NCBI RefSeq assembly: GCF_003952525.1
Contig: NZ_CP034451.1
Coordinates: 1,488,001-1,552,000 of the forward strand
Source of the DNA: Mesorhizobium sp. M3A.F.Ca.ET.080.04.2.1
Lineage (GTDB): Bacteria; Pseudomonadota; Alphaproteobacteria; Rhizobiales; Rhizobiaceae
Length of the DNA: 64,000 nucleotides
Reading direction: 5' to 3'
The notes beneath the pieces were generated by a model, which was given only the letters and a program-made list of their open reading frames with translations, searched no databases and had not been told where the DNA came from. A program made the position numbers and the translations under genes. How positions within the stretch are numbered: the first letter of the stretch is position 1; every line of letters starts with the position of its first letter. Shown piece by piece: positions 42,385 through 51,988 of this stretch.

Positions 42385-43665
42385 ATGAACATCCTTTTGA
42401 AGCACATCCTCGACCGCCTGGTTCGGACCGGCAATCTCAAGGTCACGGGGCCGAAGGGCTCCGCCCATACGTTCGGCGACGGCACCGGCGAGCCGGTCCA
42501 CATGCACATCAAGACCAGGCATGCCGAGCGCGCGATCTCCTTCGATCCGATGCTGGCGGTGCCGGAAGCCTACATGGACGGCGAGCTCGACATTCTCGAA
42601 GGCGGCGTCCTCGGAATGATGCGCATCGCTTTCCAGAACATGGGCAGCGGCGGCATCGACGCTGCTTGGTCGAAAGCGATCGAAGGCCTGCGCCACGCCT
42701 TCCGCCGGCTGCAGCAGATCAACACCGCCTCGCGCTCGCGCCGCAACGTGCAGCGCCACTACGACCTGTCGGGCGAGCTCTACAAGCTCTTCCTCGACGA
42801 GGACATGCAGTATTCCTGCGCCTATTTCGAACAGCCCGACATGACGCTGGACGAGGCGCAGCTCGCCAAGAAGCGCCATATCGCCGCCAAGCTGAGAGTG
42901 AAGCCCGGGCAGACGGTGCTCGACATCGGTTCCGGCTGGGGCGGGCTTGGCCTCTACCTCGCCAAGGCTTTCGACGTCGACGTGCAGGGTGTGACGCTGT
43001 CGACCGAACAGCACGGCGTCGCCACCGACCGCGCGCATGCGCTGGGCCTGCAGGACCGCGTCCATTTCGATCTCAAAGATTATCGCGCGCTCAATGAGCG
43101 CTTCGACCGCATCGTCTCGGTCGGCATGTTCGAGCATGTCGGCGTCAACCACTACCGCACCTTCTTCGACAAGGCTGCGACGCTGCTCAAGCCCGACGGC
43201 GTGATGCTGCTGCACACGATCGGCCGTTCCGGCGTGCCATGGGCGACAAGCGCCTTCATCCGCAAATACATTTTTCCCGGCGGCTATATCCCTGCGCTTT
43301 CGGAGGTGATGCCGGCGATCGAGAAGTCCGGACTGGTGGTCACCGACATCGAGGTTTTGCGCCTGCACTACGCGGAAACGCTGAAGCATTGGGGGCTGCG
43401 CTTTGCCGCCAACCGCGACAAGGCCAGGGCAATCTATGACGAGCGCTTCTGCCGCATGTGGGAATTCTACCTGGCCGCCTCGGAAGCCGCCTTCCGCTGG
43501 CAGGACCTGGTCATCTTCCAGTTCCAGCTCGCCAAGCGGAACGACACGCTGCCGACGACGCGCGACTACATGGCCAAATGCGAGAAGGCGCTGGAACTGC
43601 GCGACATGGGCCATCAGGAGCCGGCACCGCCGGCCAAGCCCACTCGCCGCAAGAAGGTGCAGTAA
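42385..43665 (+). CDS. Cyclopropane-fatty-acyl-phospholipid synthase family methyltransferase
   Basis: 426 aa. SAM-binding VLDIGSGWGGLGLYLA near residue 178; QYSCAYFEQPDMTLDEAQ before it and the late IVSVGMFEHVGVNHY, HTIGRSG and WEFYLAASEAAFRW are CFA-synthase family motifs. Methylates the double bond of unsaturated phospholipid acyl chains, or belongs to a close sub-family with altered product. ATG at 42385 follows AGGGA; the preceding in-frame 23 codons lack a ribosome site. The C-terminus is a basic PAKPTRRKKVQ tail. Confidence 0.88.
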   Translation: MNILLKHILDRLVRTGNLKVTGPKGSAHTFGDGTGEPVHMHIKTRHAERAISFDPMLAVPEAYMDGELDILEGGVLGMMRIAFQNMGSGGIDAAWSKAIEGLRHAFRRLQQINTASRSRRNVQRHYDLSGELYKLFLDEDMQYSCAYFEQPDMTLDEAQLAKKRHIAAKLRVKPGQTVLDIGSGWGGLGLYLAKAFDVDVQGVTLSTEQHGVATDRAHALGLQDRVHFDLKDYRALNERFDRIVSVGMFEHVGVNHYRTFFDKAATLLKPDGVMLLHTIGRSGVPWATSAFIRKYIFPGGYIPALSEVMPAIEKSGLVVTDIEVLRLHYAETLKHWGLRFAANRDKARAIYDERFCRMWEFYLAASEAAFRWQDLVIFQFQLAKRNDTLPTTRDYMAKCEKALELRDMGHQEPAPPAKPTRRKKVQ

Positions 43666-43714
43666 GAAGGGCTCACGCGAAAGAGGGTAGCCACCAGCGT
43701 CGCGTTCCTTCGCG

Positions 43715-43867
43715 CCCCCCCTCTGTCCTGCCGGACATCTCCCCCACTTGGGGGGAGATTAGCAGTTTCTGCCGCCCCGCTCTTCCTGCAATAACTGTGA
43801 TTGGCGAAAGCCGGCGCGCATCTGATCTCCCCCCTCGTGGGGAGATGTCCGGCAGGACAGAGGGGGC
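43715..43867. repeat. Intergenic inverted-repeat element, CCGGACATCTCCCCC family, copy 1
   Basis: Left arm 43715-43762 (CCTCTGTCCTGCCGGACATC and on) and right arm 43822-43867 (its inverse, ending GGCAGGACAGAGGG) flank a 60-base centre containing GATTGGCGAAAG. Each arm also holds its own small hairpin CTCCCCC ... GGGGGAG. Located right after the CFA-family gene. Confidence 0.8.
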
Positions 43868-43939
43868 GCTGGCCCGCCATACTTGCGATCCCTGCTCCCC
43901 ATCTTGTGACAAGTCCCTGTAAGAGCTACCGATCCAGTC

Positions 43940-44263
43940 ATGACCTACCTCATCTACACCGCAGCCGCGCTTGCCGAGATCGTCGGATGCTTTTCCTTCT
44001 GGGCCTGGTGGCGGCTGGCGAAATCGCCGCTCTGGCTGGTGCCGGGCCTGGTCTCGCTCGCCCTGTTCGGTTTCCTGCTGGCGCTTGTCGACGCATCGGC
44101 CGCCGGCCGCGCCTATGCGGCCTATGGCGGCATCTATATCGCCGTTTCGCTCGTCTGGCTCTGGCTGGCTGAAGGTGTGAGGCCCGACCGCTGGGATCTG
44201 GCCGGGGCCATGCTCTGCATCGTCGGCGCCTCGGCCATCCTGCTGGCGCCGAGAGGAGCTTGA
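43940..44263 (+). CDS. YnfA family small membrane protein (UPF0060)
   Basis: 107 aa, four membrane spans. [37 protein letters not shown] and [19 protein letters not shown] are YnfA signatures; relatives are SMR/DMT-like transporters, some reported to export drugs. The stop is followed one base later by the GTG of the Rsm22-like gene, so the two are coupled. Confidence 0.9.
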   Translation: MTYLIYTAAALAEIVGCFSFWAWWRLAKSPLWLVPGLVSLALFGFLLALVDASAAGRAYAAYGGIYIAVSLVWLWLAEGVRPDRWDLAGAMLCIVGASAILLAPRGA

Positions 44264-44264
44264 G

Positions 44265-45230
44265 GTGGAGCTCCCTGCCCCGCTCCGGCAAGGTGTCGAC
44301 AGCCTGCTCGACAAGGTGCCTCTGCCGTCCCTCAGACAGGCGGCGAGGACGCTTTCGGAACGCTATCGCGCCGAACTGCGCGATGGTCGCCTGCACATGG
44401 CCGAGGACCTGGCGGTCAGGGCCTATCTGGCGACTCGCCTGCCGGCCACCTATGCCGCGGTCCGCGCCAGCCTCGGCGCGCTGACCGCCACCCGCCCCGA
44501 TTTCCAGCCGAGCAGCCTGCTCGATATCGGCGCCGGGCCTGGCACGATGCTTTGGGCCACAGCCGACGTCTGGCCGGAACTCGAGCAGGCGGTGCTGGTC
44601 GAGGCGAGCGCCGCGGTGCGCAAGGTCGGCCAGTCGCTGGCGGGCGGGACGATCGGCGCCCGGACGAGCTGGATCGCGGGTGATGCCACCATCGACCTCG
44701 ACGACATTCGACCCGCCGACCTCGTCAGCGCGGCCTATGTGCTGGACGAGATCGTGCCGGCCTCGCTGCCGAAGCTTATCGGCGGGCTCTGGCGTCTCAC
44801 CGCCGACACGCTGCTGATCGTCGAGCCCGGCACGCCGGCGGGCTGGCAGCGCATCCTTGCCGCCCGCTGCCAACTCATCGATGCCGGCGCGCATGTGCTG
44901 GCGCCCTGCCCGCATGAGGCGGCCTGCCCGCTTCTTGCGCCCGACTGGTGCCATTTCTCGCGCCGGGTCGCCCGCTCGCGGCTGCACCGGCTGGCCAAGG
45001 ACGCCGACGTGCCGTGGGAGGACGAGAAGTTCATCTATCTCGCCGCCTCGCGAGACCCCGCGCCGGTGCGCGGGGCGCGCGTGATCGCACCGCCGAAGGC
45101 AGGTTCCGGCAAGGTGGTGCTGAAGCTTTGCGAGCCGGACGGCAGCGCCGGCGAGACGCTTCTCAGCAAGCGCGACGGCGATAGGTTCAGGGCTGCGCGG
45201 CGGGCGGACTGGGGCAGCACGCTGGGATAG
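44265..45230 (+). CDS. Rsm22 family methyltransferase (small-subunit ribosome associated)
   Basis: 321 aa from GTG at 44265. SAM-binding LLDIGAGPGTMLWA near residue 87; a Cys-rich stretch APCPHEAACPLL ... WCHFSRR (residues 207-226) matches the cofactor-binding, probably Fe-S, motif of the Rsm22/mitochondrial-ribosome family. The C-terminal KVVLKLCEPDGSAGE is the family end domain. Family members are tied to ribosome assembly; the bacterial reaction is not established. Confidence 0.85.
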   Translation: MELPAPLRQGVDSLLDKVPLPSLRQAARTLSERYRAELRDGRLHMAEDLAVRAYLATRLPATYAAVRASLGALTATRPDFQPSSLLDIGAGPGTMLWATADVWPELEQAVLVEASAAVRKVGQSLAGGTIGARTSWIAGDATIDLDDIRPADLVSAAYVLDEIVPASLPKLIGGLWRLTADTLLIVEPGTPAGWQRILAARCQLIDAGAHVLAPCPHEAACPLLAPDWCHFSRRVARSRLHRLAKDADVPWEDEKFIYLAASRDPAPVRGARVIAPPKAGSGKVVLKLCEPDGSAGETLLSKRDGDRFRAARRADWGSTLG

Positions 45231-45516
45231 GCCGCATATTCTCGACGATCTCGGCGTTGCATGTGCAGCGCTAGCTCGGCGGATCGCGGTCAACGCGACC
45301 GATGCAAAACCAAGTTGCATTTTCTTGTTTTGTTCCGCCCGTACACCCGCTACGCTTGCGCTTCTCGATTCGAGTCAATCACGAATCTTTCCACGGAAAA
45401 ATTTTGGTTGTGAATCGCGAGCATCGAGGCCGGTTAGACAGGCACTGTTGCAGAATGGTCAGCACCGATTTCTGCAGTTCTGATATCGAAGGTCCGGGAT
45501 CGAAATCGGGGACATC

Positions 45517-47007
45517 ATGGCTGAAGCAGCGCGCAAACTGGGCGTGGCGGAGCAACCGCTCTATCGCGAGGCACCGAACAACATCGAGGCCGAGCAGGCG
45601 CTGCTCGGCGCTATTCTCGTCAATAATGACGCCTTCTACCGCGTCTCGGATTTCCTGAAGCCCGGGCATTTCTACGAGCCGCTGCACCGCCGCATCTTCG
45701 AGGTCGCGGCGGAGCTGATCCGCATGGGCAAGATCGCCACGCCGATCACGCTGAAGACCTTCCTGCCGGCGGAAGAGAAGGTCGGCGACATGACGGTGGC
45801 GCAATATGTCGTGCGGCTCGCGGTCGAGGCCGTCACCGTCGTCAACGCCACCGACTACGGACGAGCAATCTACGACCTTGCTACGCGCCGCGCGCTGATC
45901 ACGGTCGGCGAGGACATGGTCAACATCGCCTATGACGCGCCGGTCGACATGTCGCCTTCGGATCAGATTGAGGACGCCGAGCGGCGCCTGTTCGAGCTGG
46001 CGGAGACCGGCCGCTACGACGGCGGCTTCGAAAGCTTCAACGATGCGGTCAAGACCGCCGTCGACATGGCCAATGCCGCCTATATGCGTGATGGCCAACT
46101 GTCGGGCATCGCCACCGGGCTGCGCGACCTCGACCGCCGCATGGGCGGCCTGCAGCCCTCCGACCTGATCGTGCTTGCCGGCCGCCCCGGCATGGGCAAG
46201 ACCTCCTTGGCCACCAACATCGCCTTCAACATCGCGGAAGCCTATCGACCGGCGCAGCAGGCCGACGGAACGTTCAAGGCGGCCAATGGCGGTGTCGTCG
46301 GCTTCTTCTCGCTGGAAATGTCGTCGGAGCAGCTCGCCACCCGCATCATCTCCGAGCAGACCGAGATTTCGTCCTCGAAGATCCGCCGCGGCGAGATCAC
46401 GGAGATGGATTTCGAGAAGCTGGTCGCCTGCTCGCAGACGATGCAGAAGATTCCGCTGTTCATCGACCAGACCGGCGGTATCTCGATCGCCCAGCTTTCC
46501 GCCCGCGCCCGGCGCCTGAAGCGCCAGCGCGGCCTCGACCTCATTGTCATCGACTATATCCAGCTGATGCAGGGCTCGAGCGCCCGGGCCTCGCAGAACC
46601 GCGTCCAGGAAATCACCGAGATCACCACCGGTCTGAAGGCGCTCGCCAAGGAACTCGGCGTCCCGATCATCGCGCTGTCGCAGCTGTCGCGCCAGGTCGA
46701 AAGCCGCGACGACAAGCGCCCGCAGCTATCGGACCTGCGCGAATCCGGCTCGATCGAGCAGGACGCAGACGTGGTGCTGTTCGTCTACCGCGAGGAGTAT
46801 TACCTCAAGAACCGCGAGCCGAAGCTCGGCACCGAGGAATACGTCAAATGGGAAAACGAGATGAACGAGGCGCGCGGCAAGGCCGAGTGCATCGTGGCCA
46901 AGCAGCGCCACGGGCCGACGGGCACCGTCAGCCTCGCCTTCCACGGCGAATTCACCCGCTTCTCGGATTTGGCGGAAGAGCATCATTTGCCGGAGAGGTT
47001 TGAGTAG
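45517..47007 (+). CDS. dnaB: Replicative DNA helicase
   Basis: 496 aa. N-terminal primase-interacting domain (NNIEAEQALLGAIL), then the RecA-like motor: Walker A AGRPGMGKTSLATN near residue 222, Walker B VIDYIQLMQG, and the Arg-finger region SDLRESGSIEQDADVV. Unwinds DNA as a hexamer at the fork. GGGGAC lies before the ATG. The 286 bases upstream have no gene I can support. Confidence 0.95.
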   Translation: MAEAARKLGVAEQPLYREAPNNIEAEQALLGAILVNNDAFYRVSDFLKPGHFYEPLHRRIFEVAAELIRMGKIATPITLKTFLPAEEKVGDMTVAQYVVRLAVEAVTVVNATDYGRAIYDLATRRALITVGEDMVNIAYDAPVDMSPSDQIEDAERRLFELAETGRYDGGFESFNDAVKTAVDMANAAYMRDGQLSGIATGLRDLDRRMGGLQPSDLIVLAGRPGMGKTSLATNIAFNIAEAYRPAQQADGTFKAANGGVVGFFSLEMSSEQLATRIISEQTEISSSKIRRGEITEMDFEKLVACSQTMQKIPLFIDQTGGISIAQLSARARRLKRQRGLDLIVIDYIQLMQGSSARASQNRVQEITEITTGLKALAKELGVPIIALSQLSRQVESRDDKRPQLSDLRESGSIEQDADVVLFVYREEYYLKNREPKLGTEEYVKWENEMNEARGKAECIVAKQRHGPTGTVSLAFHGEFTRFSDLAEEHHLPERFE

Positions 47008-47036
47008 CGTTTTGGCCCACGTCAGCGCTCCGTCAC

Positions 47037-47190
47037 ACCCCCTCTGTCCTACCGGACATCTCCCCCGCAAGGGGGGAGATTGACTGTCATCGCGACCTTC
47101 GCCAATCGCCAACGTTGCAAAAATAACGCCGGCGGCCAAGCTGCTGATCTCCCCCCTTGCGGGGGAGATGGCCGGCAGGCCAGAGGGGGG
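47037..47190. repeat. Intergenic inverted-repeat element, CCGGACATCTCCCCC family, copy 2
   Basis: Left arm 47037-47081 and right arm 47144-47190 are inverses; the centre holds CTTCGCCAATCGCCAACGTTG, similar to copy 1. It fills the dnaB-radA gap. Confidence 0.8.
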
Positions 47191-47237
47191 TGGGCGGGAA
47201 CGCCAGCCTTCGAAAACTTGCGATCGGCGCGACGCTG

Positions 47238-48641
47238 ATGGCCAAATCACGCGTCCAGTTCATCTGCCAGAATTGCGGCTCGGTGCATCAGCGCTGGGCC
47301 GGCAAATGCGATGGCTGCGGCGAATGGAACACGCTGGTCGAGGAAGGCACGGCCGGCGGCATCGGCTCGGGGCCGGCCAACACGCGCAATGCCCGCAAGG
47401 GCCGCGCCGTGGTGCTCACCAGCCTTGCCGGCGACATCGAGGACGCGCCGCGTATCGTGTCCGGCATCGGCGAGCTCGACCGCGCCACCGGTGGCGGCTT
47501 CGTGCGCGGCTCGGCGCTCCTAGTCGGCGGCGATCCCGGCATCGGCAAGTCGACGCTGCTGACGCAGGCCGCCGCAGCGCTTGCATCGAAAGGCCACCGC
47601 ATCGTCTACGTCTCCGGCGAGGAGGCGGTTGCGCAGATCAGGCTGCGCGCCCAGCGCCTCGGCGTCGCTTCGACGCCGGTCGAGCTAGCCGCCGAAACCA
47701 ACGTCGAGGACATCCTGGCAACAATAGCCGACGGCAAGCGGCCGGACCTCGTCATTCTCGATTCCATCCAGACGCTGTGGACCGATCTCGCCGACTCGGC
47801 TCCGGGCACCGTTACCCAGGTTCGCGCCGCCGCGCAGGCGATGATCCGCTACGCGAAATCCACAGGCGCGGCGATCGTGCTGGTCGGCCACGTCACCAAG
47901 GAAGGCCAAATCGCCGGGCCGCGCGTCGTCGAGCACATGGTCGACGGCGTGCTCTATTTTGAGGGCGAAAGCAATCATCACTTTCGCATCCTGCGCACGG
48001 TGAAGAACCGCTTCGGGCCGACCGACGAGATCGGAGTCTTCGAAATGTCGGACAAGGGTCTGCGCGAGGTCTCCAATCCATCCGAGCTGTTCCTCGGAGA
48101 GCGTCACGCGAAATCGCCGGGTGCGGCCGTCTTCGCCGGCATGGAAGGGACGAGGCCGGTGCTGGTCGAGATCCAGGCGCTGGTGGCGCCGTCCTCGCTC
48201 GGCACGCCGCGCCGCGCCGTGGTCGGCTGGGACGGCGCGCGGCTCTCCATGGTGCTGGCGGTGCTGGAGGCGCATTGCGGCGTCCGCTTCGGCCAGCACG
48301 ATGTCTATCTCAACGTCGCCGGCGGCTATCGCATCAGCGAGCCGGCGGCCGATCTCGCGGTCGCCGCCGCACTGGTTTCCTCGCTCACCGGTCTTGCCCT
48401 TCCCGCCGATTGCGTCTATTTCGGCGAAATCAGCCTGTCGGGCGCGGTGAGGCCGGTTGCGCATGCGCAGCAGCGTCTCAAAGAGGCCGAAAAGCTGGGC
48501 TTCGGAAGCGCGGTGCTGCCCTTGGGCAGCGAGGAAGTTGCCGGGGGAATCGGGGCCGGCGCTTTTCAGCCCACCGAGCTTGCCGACCTTGTGGCGCGCA
48601 TAGCCGGCTCACGACGCAGCCGCGCCGACGAGGGGGAGTGA
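47238..48641 (+). CDS. radA: DNA repair protein RadA (Sms)
   Basis: 467 aa. Zinc finger CQNCGSVHQRWAGKCDGCG at residues 11-29; Walker A GGDPGIGKSTLL near residue 97; KNRFG motif near 255; C-terminal Lon-protease-like domain with GGYRISEPAADLAVAAAL and FGEISLSGAVRPV. Helicase acting on branched recombination intermediates. Confidence 0.95.
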   Translation: MAKSRVQFICQNCGSVHQRWAGKCDGCGEWNTLVEEGTAGGIGSGPANTRNARKGRAVVLTSLAGDIEDAPRIVSGIGELDRATGGGFVRGSALLVGGDPGIGKSTLLTQAAAALASKGHRIVYVSGEEAVAQIRLRAQRLGVASTPVELAAETNVEDILATIADGKRPDLVILDSIQTLWTDLADSAPGTVTQVRAAAQAMIRYAKSTGAAIVLVGHVTKEGQIAGPRVVEHMVDGVLYFEGESNHHFRILRTVKNRFGPTDEIGVFEMSDKGLREVSNPSELFLGERHAKSPGAAVFAGMEGTRPVLVEIQALVAPSSLGTPRRAVVGWDGARLSMVLAVLEAHCGVRFGQHDVYLNVAGGYRISEPAADLAVAAALVSSLTGLALPADCVYFGEISLSGAVRPVAHAQQRLKEAEKLGFGSAVLPLGSEEVAGGIGAGAFQPTELADLVARIAGSRRSRADEGE

Positions 48642-48668
48642 TGCGGCTCATGATGTGGGGCGAAGGAT

Positions 48669-49352
48669 ATGCCGATTACGCTGCTTGACGGAATTCTCGT
48701 CGGCTTCACCCTGGTCTCGGCGATGCTTGCCATGGTGCGCGGATTTTCCCGCGAAGTGCTTTCGGTCATCTCGTGGGCGGCGGCGGCGGTAGCGGCCTTC
48801 CTGTTCTACAAGCCGGTGCTGCCATACGTTCAGCCCTATGTCGACAACGACAAGGTCGCCATGGCGGCGGCGGCCGGCATCGTCTTCATCATCGCGCTGA
48901 TCGTCGTCTCGGTGATCACCATGAAGATCGCCGACTGGATCATCGATTCGCGCATCGGCGCGCTCGACCGCACGCTCGGCTTCCTCTATGGCGCCGCGCG
49001 CGGCATTCTGGTGGTCGCCGTGGCGCTTTTGTTCTTCAACTGGCTGGCCGGCGCCAAGGCGCCCGCCTGGGTCGCCAACGCGAAGTCGCGTCCGCTTCTG
49101 GAGACCATCGGCGCCAAGCTCGAGAGCGTGCTGCCCGAGAACACGGAAGAGCTGGTCAACAAGTATACGCACAAGGGCACGGCCACCACCGAAGCGCCGG
49201 CGACGACCGACCAGCCGGCTGCCGAGCCGCCTGCCGCCGGCGACGACACTAATGCGCCGGCGCCAGACGACAGTGAAGGCGAGGCCCCGGCCGACAACGA
49301 ACCGGCGGCCCCGGCCAATCCGGCTCCCGCCAGTCCGGCGCCGGCAAACTGA
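48669..49352 (+). CDS. cvpA: CvpA family membrane protein
   Basis: 227 aa. Four N-terminal spans (ITLLDGILVGFTLVSAMLAM, VRGFSREVLSVISWAAA, then GIVFIIALIVVSVITM and LGFLYGAARGILVVAVALLF) match CvpA/colicin V production proteins. The last 65 residues are a periplasmic Pro/Ala/Asp low-complexity tail. Directly upstream of purF, the usual linkage; the biochemical role is unclear, though envelope-homeostasis roles have been reported in enterics. Confidence 0.85.
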   Translation: MPITLLDGILVGFTLVSAMLAMVRGFSREVLSVISWAAAAVAAFLFYKPVLPYVQPYVDNDKVAMAAAAGIVFIIALIVVSVITMKIADWIIDSRIGALDRTLGFLYGAARGILVVAVALLFFNWLAGAKAPAWVANAKSRPLLETIGAKLESVLPENTEELVNKYTHKGTATTEAPATTDQPAAEPPAAGDDTNAPAPDDSEGEAPADNEPAAPANPAPASPAPAN

Positions 49353-49462
49353 AAGCCTGCCGGCAAAGCGGCCGGCATCATGTTGATGAAGGCCCAACGG
49401 GGCGCGTTGCGTTCGGCGCCCAATCGCCTTATATGGCGGTTTTAGCGGAGCTTGAGCCCCCA

Positions 49463-50944
49463 ATGGCAGACTCGAAGGCAGACGCAGGCGACGTGCTTTC
49501 GGCCGAGGCCGATGACCATTTCCACGACGAGTGCGGCGTGTTCGGCATTTTCGGCCGGCAGGATGCCGCGGCCATCGTCACGCTGGGGCTGCACGCCCTG
49601 CAGCATCGCGGCCAGGAAGCGGCCGGCATCGTCTCCTACGACGGCAGCCAGTTCCACGTCGAGCGCCATGTCGGCCTGATCGGCGACACCTTCACCAAGC
49701 AGAACGTCATCGACCGCTTGCAAGGCAACCGTGCCATCGGCCATACGCGCTATGCCACCACCGGCGGCGCCGGCCTGCGCAACATCCAACCCTTCTTCGC
49801 CGAGCTTGCGGAAGGCGGCCTGGCGGTAGCGCACAACGGCAACCTCACCAATGCGCTCACCGTGCAGCGCGTGCTGCAGAAGCAGGGCTCGATCTTTTCC
49901 TCGACCTCCGACACCGAGACGCTGCTGCATCTGGTCGCCACCAGCAAAGAGCGCGACCTCAACTCGCGCTTCATCGACGCGGTGCGCCAGGTCGAAGGCG
50001 CCTTCTCCCTGGTGGCTCTGACGGCCAAGAAGATGATCGGCTGCCGCGATCCGCTCGGCATCAGGCCCCTGGTTCTGGGCGATCTCGACGGCGCCTGGAT
50101 CCTGGCTTCCGAGACCTGCGCGCTCGATATCATCGGCGCCCGCTTCGTGCGCGACATCAAGCCGGGCGAGATGGTGGTGATCACCTCGAAAGGCATTGAA
50201 AGCGTATTTCCGTTCGAGCCGCAGAAGACCCGCTTCTGCATCTTCGAATATGTCTATTTCGCGCGGCCGGATTCCTCGGTCGAGGGCCGCAATGTGTATG
50301 ACGTGCGCAAGCGCATCGGGGCGGAGCTGGCGCAGGAAAACCCGGTCGAGGCCGATATCGTCGTGCCGGTGCCGGATTCGGGCACGCCGGCGGCCATCGG
50401 CTTTTCCCAGGCTGCCGGCATTCCCTTCGAGCTCGGCATCATCCGCAACCACTATGTCGGCCGCACCTTCATCCAGCCGGGCGATTCCATTCGCCACATG
50501 GGCGTCAAACTCAAGCACAACGCCAACCGCCGCATGATCGAGGGCAAGCGCGTGGTGCTGGTCGACGATTCAATCGTGCGCGGCACCACCAGCCAGAAGA
50601 TCGTGCAGATGGTGCGCGATGCCGGCGCCCGGGAAGTGCACATGCGCATCGCTTCGCCGCCGACCCGCGCGTCGTGCTTCTACGGTGTCGACACGCCGGA
50701 GAAATCGAAGCTCCTGGCGTCGCGCATGTCGGTGGAGGAGATGGCCGAGTTCATCCGCGTCGATTCGCTCGGCTTCCTGTCCATCGACGGGCTCTATCGC
50801 GCCGTCGGCGAAGCGCGGCGCGACGACGACCAGCCGCAGTTCTGCGACGCCTGCTTCACCGGCCAGTACCCGACCCGCCTGCTCGACTTCGAAGGCCACG
50901 ACAATGTGCGCACGCTGTCGCTGCTGGCGAGCAGCGGGTCGTAG
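49463..50944 (+). CDS. purF: Amidophosphoribosyltransferase
   Basis: 493 aa. HDECGVFGIFG holds the catalytic Cys (propeptide removed in the mature enzyme); HTRYATTGGAG and the glutaminase core follow; PRPP site VVLVDDSIVRGTT near residue 370. First committed step of purine synthesis: PRPP and glutamine to phosphoribosylamine. ATG at 49463 is chosen; 49433 is an in-frame alternative lacking a better ribosome site. Confidence 0.95.
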   Translation: MADSKADAGDVLSAEADDHFHDECGVFGIFGRQDAAAIVTLGLHALQHRGQEAAGIVSYDGSQFHVERHVGLIGDTFTKQNVIDRLQGNRAIGHTRYATTGGAGLRNIQPFFAELAEGGLAVAHNGNLTNALTVQRVLQKQGSIFSSTSDTETLLHLVATSKERDLNSRFIDAVRQVEGAFSLVALTAKKMIGCRDPLGIRPLVLGDLDGAWILASETCALDIIGARFVRDIKPGEMVVITSKGIESVFPFEPQKTRFCIFEYVYFARPDSSVEGRNVYDVRKRIGAELAQENPVEADIVVPVPDSGTPAAIGFSQAAGIPFELGIIRNHYVGRTFIQPGDSIRHMGVKLKHNANRRMIEGKRVVLVDDSIVRGTTSQKIVQMVRDAGAREVHMRIASPPTRASCFYGVDTPEKSKLLASRMSVEEMAEFIRVDSLGFLSIDGLYRAVGEARRDDDQPQFCDACFTGQYPTRLLDFEGHDNVRTLSLLASSGS

Positions 50945-50973
50945 TCCGGGTCACCATTGTATTCGCCAGGCTA

Positions 50974-51129
50974 CCCCCCTCTGTCCTGCCGGACATCTCC
51001 CCCTCAAGGGGGGAGATCAGCTGTCGCCACCAATTTCGCTGCTCTCCAAGGCCGCAGAATAAGAGCCGGCGCCGGTGAAATCCAATCTCCCTCCTTGAGT
51101 GGGAGATGCCCGGCAGGGCAGAGAGGGGT
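50974..51129. repeat. Intergenic inverted-repeat element, CCGGACATCTCCCCC family, copy 3
   Basis: Left arm 50974-51019 and right arm 51085-51129 with several mismatches; occupies the purF-SDR gap. Confidence 0.75.
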
Positions 51130-51159
51130 GCTTCACGCCGATCCCATGGAATCTTCCGC

Positions 51160-51912
51160 ATGACCCTCGACCTTTCCGGCCGCGTGGCCCTCGTCACCGG
51201 CGCTTCGCGCGGCATCGGCTATTTCATCGCCAAGGAACTGGCTTTGGCCGGCGCGCATGTGATCGCGGTGGCCCGCACCGTCGGCGGGCTGGAGGAACTC
51301 GACGACCAGATCAAGGCCGATGGTCGTGGGCAGGCGACGCTGGTGCCCCTGGATCTGACCGACATGGCCGGCATCGACCGGCTCGGCGGCGCGATCCATG
51401 AACGCTGGGGCAAGCTCGATATACTGGTCGCAAATGCCGCCATCCTCGGCGTGATCACGCCGATCGGCCATGTGGAGGCCAAGACTTTCGAGAAGGTGAT
51501 GACCATCAACGTGACTTCGACCTGGCGCCTGATCCGCTCGGTCGATCCGCTGCTTCGCCTTTCCGATGCCGGCCGCGCCATCATCATGTCCTCCAGTGTC
51601 GCCCATTCGGCCCGGCCTTTCTGGGCGCCCTACGCGGCTTCCAAGGCGGCGGTGGAGGCGATGATGCGCTCCTGGGCGCAAGAGACCGAGAGCCTGCCGC
51701 TGCGGGTCAATGCCGCGGATCCCGGCAGCACCCGCACCGCGATGCGCGCGCAGGCAATGCCCGGCGAGGATCCGGAAACGCTGCCTCATCCTGCGGAAAG
51801 CGCCAAACGCATCGTGCCGCTAGCAAGTCCAGAGTTGAAGGAAACCGGGCTGATCTTCCAGGCCAAGCATAACCGCTTCGTCGCCTACCGGCTGCCGGAG
51901 CCGCTGCAATAA
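51160..51912 (+). CDS. SDR family NAD(P)-dependent oxidoreductase
   Basis: 250 aa. VTGASRGIGYFIAKEL binds the cofactor; ILVANAAIL replaces the usual NNAG; catalytic SSVAHSA ... YAASKAAVEA (Ser, Tyr, Lys). Commonly found after purF in rhizobia. Substrate unknown. The tail FQAKHNRFVAYRLPEP is conserved-looking but uninformative. Confidence 0.87.
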   Translation: MTLDLSGRVALVTGASRGIGYFIAKELALAGAHVIAVARTVGGLEELDDQIKADGRGQATLVPLDLTDMAGIDRLGGAIHERWGKLDILVANAAILGVITPIGHVEAKTFEKVMTINVTSTWRLIRSVDPLLRLSDAGRAIIMSSSVAHSARPFWAPYAASKAAVEAMMRSWAQETESLPLRVNAADPGSTRTAMRAQAMPGEDPETLPHPAESAKRIVPLASPELKETGLIFQAKHNRFVAYRLPEPLQ

Positions 51913-51988
51913 ACTCGCGCCCGGCGCGGATTAAACAGGCCACCGGTTGCGTTCTTCGAATGTAGGACATTCGAAACCGGAGGCCGAC

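Noticed and set aside
43715..43867. Repeat elements considered as CRISPR repeats
   Set aside because: Arms are inverted, not direct, single copies occur far apart, and there are no spacers or cas genes.
45360..45390. GATTCG/CGAATC inverted repeat upstream of dnaB considered as an operator or tRNA fragment
   Set aside because: Only six bases per arm, no tRNA cloverleaf can be drawn, and no matching regulator is known to me.
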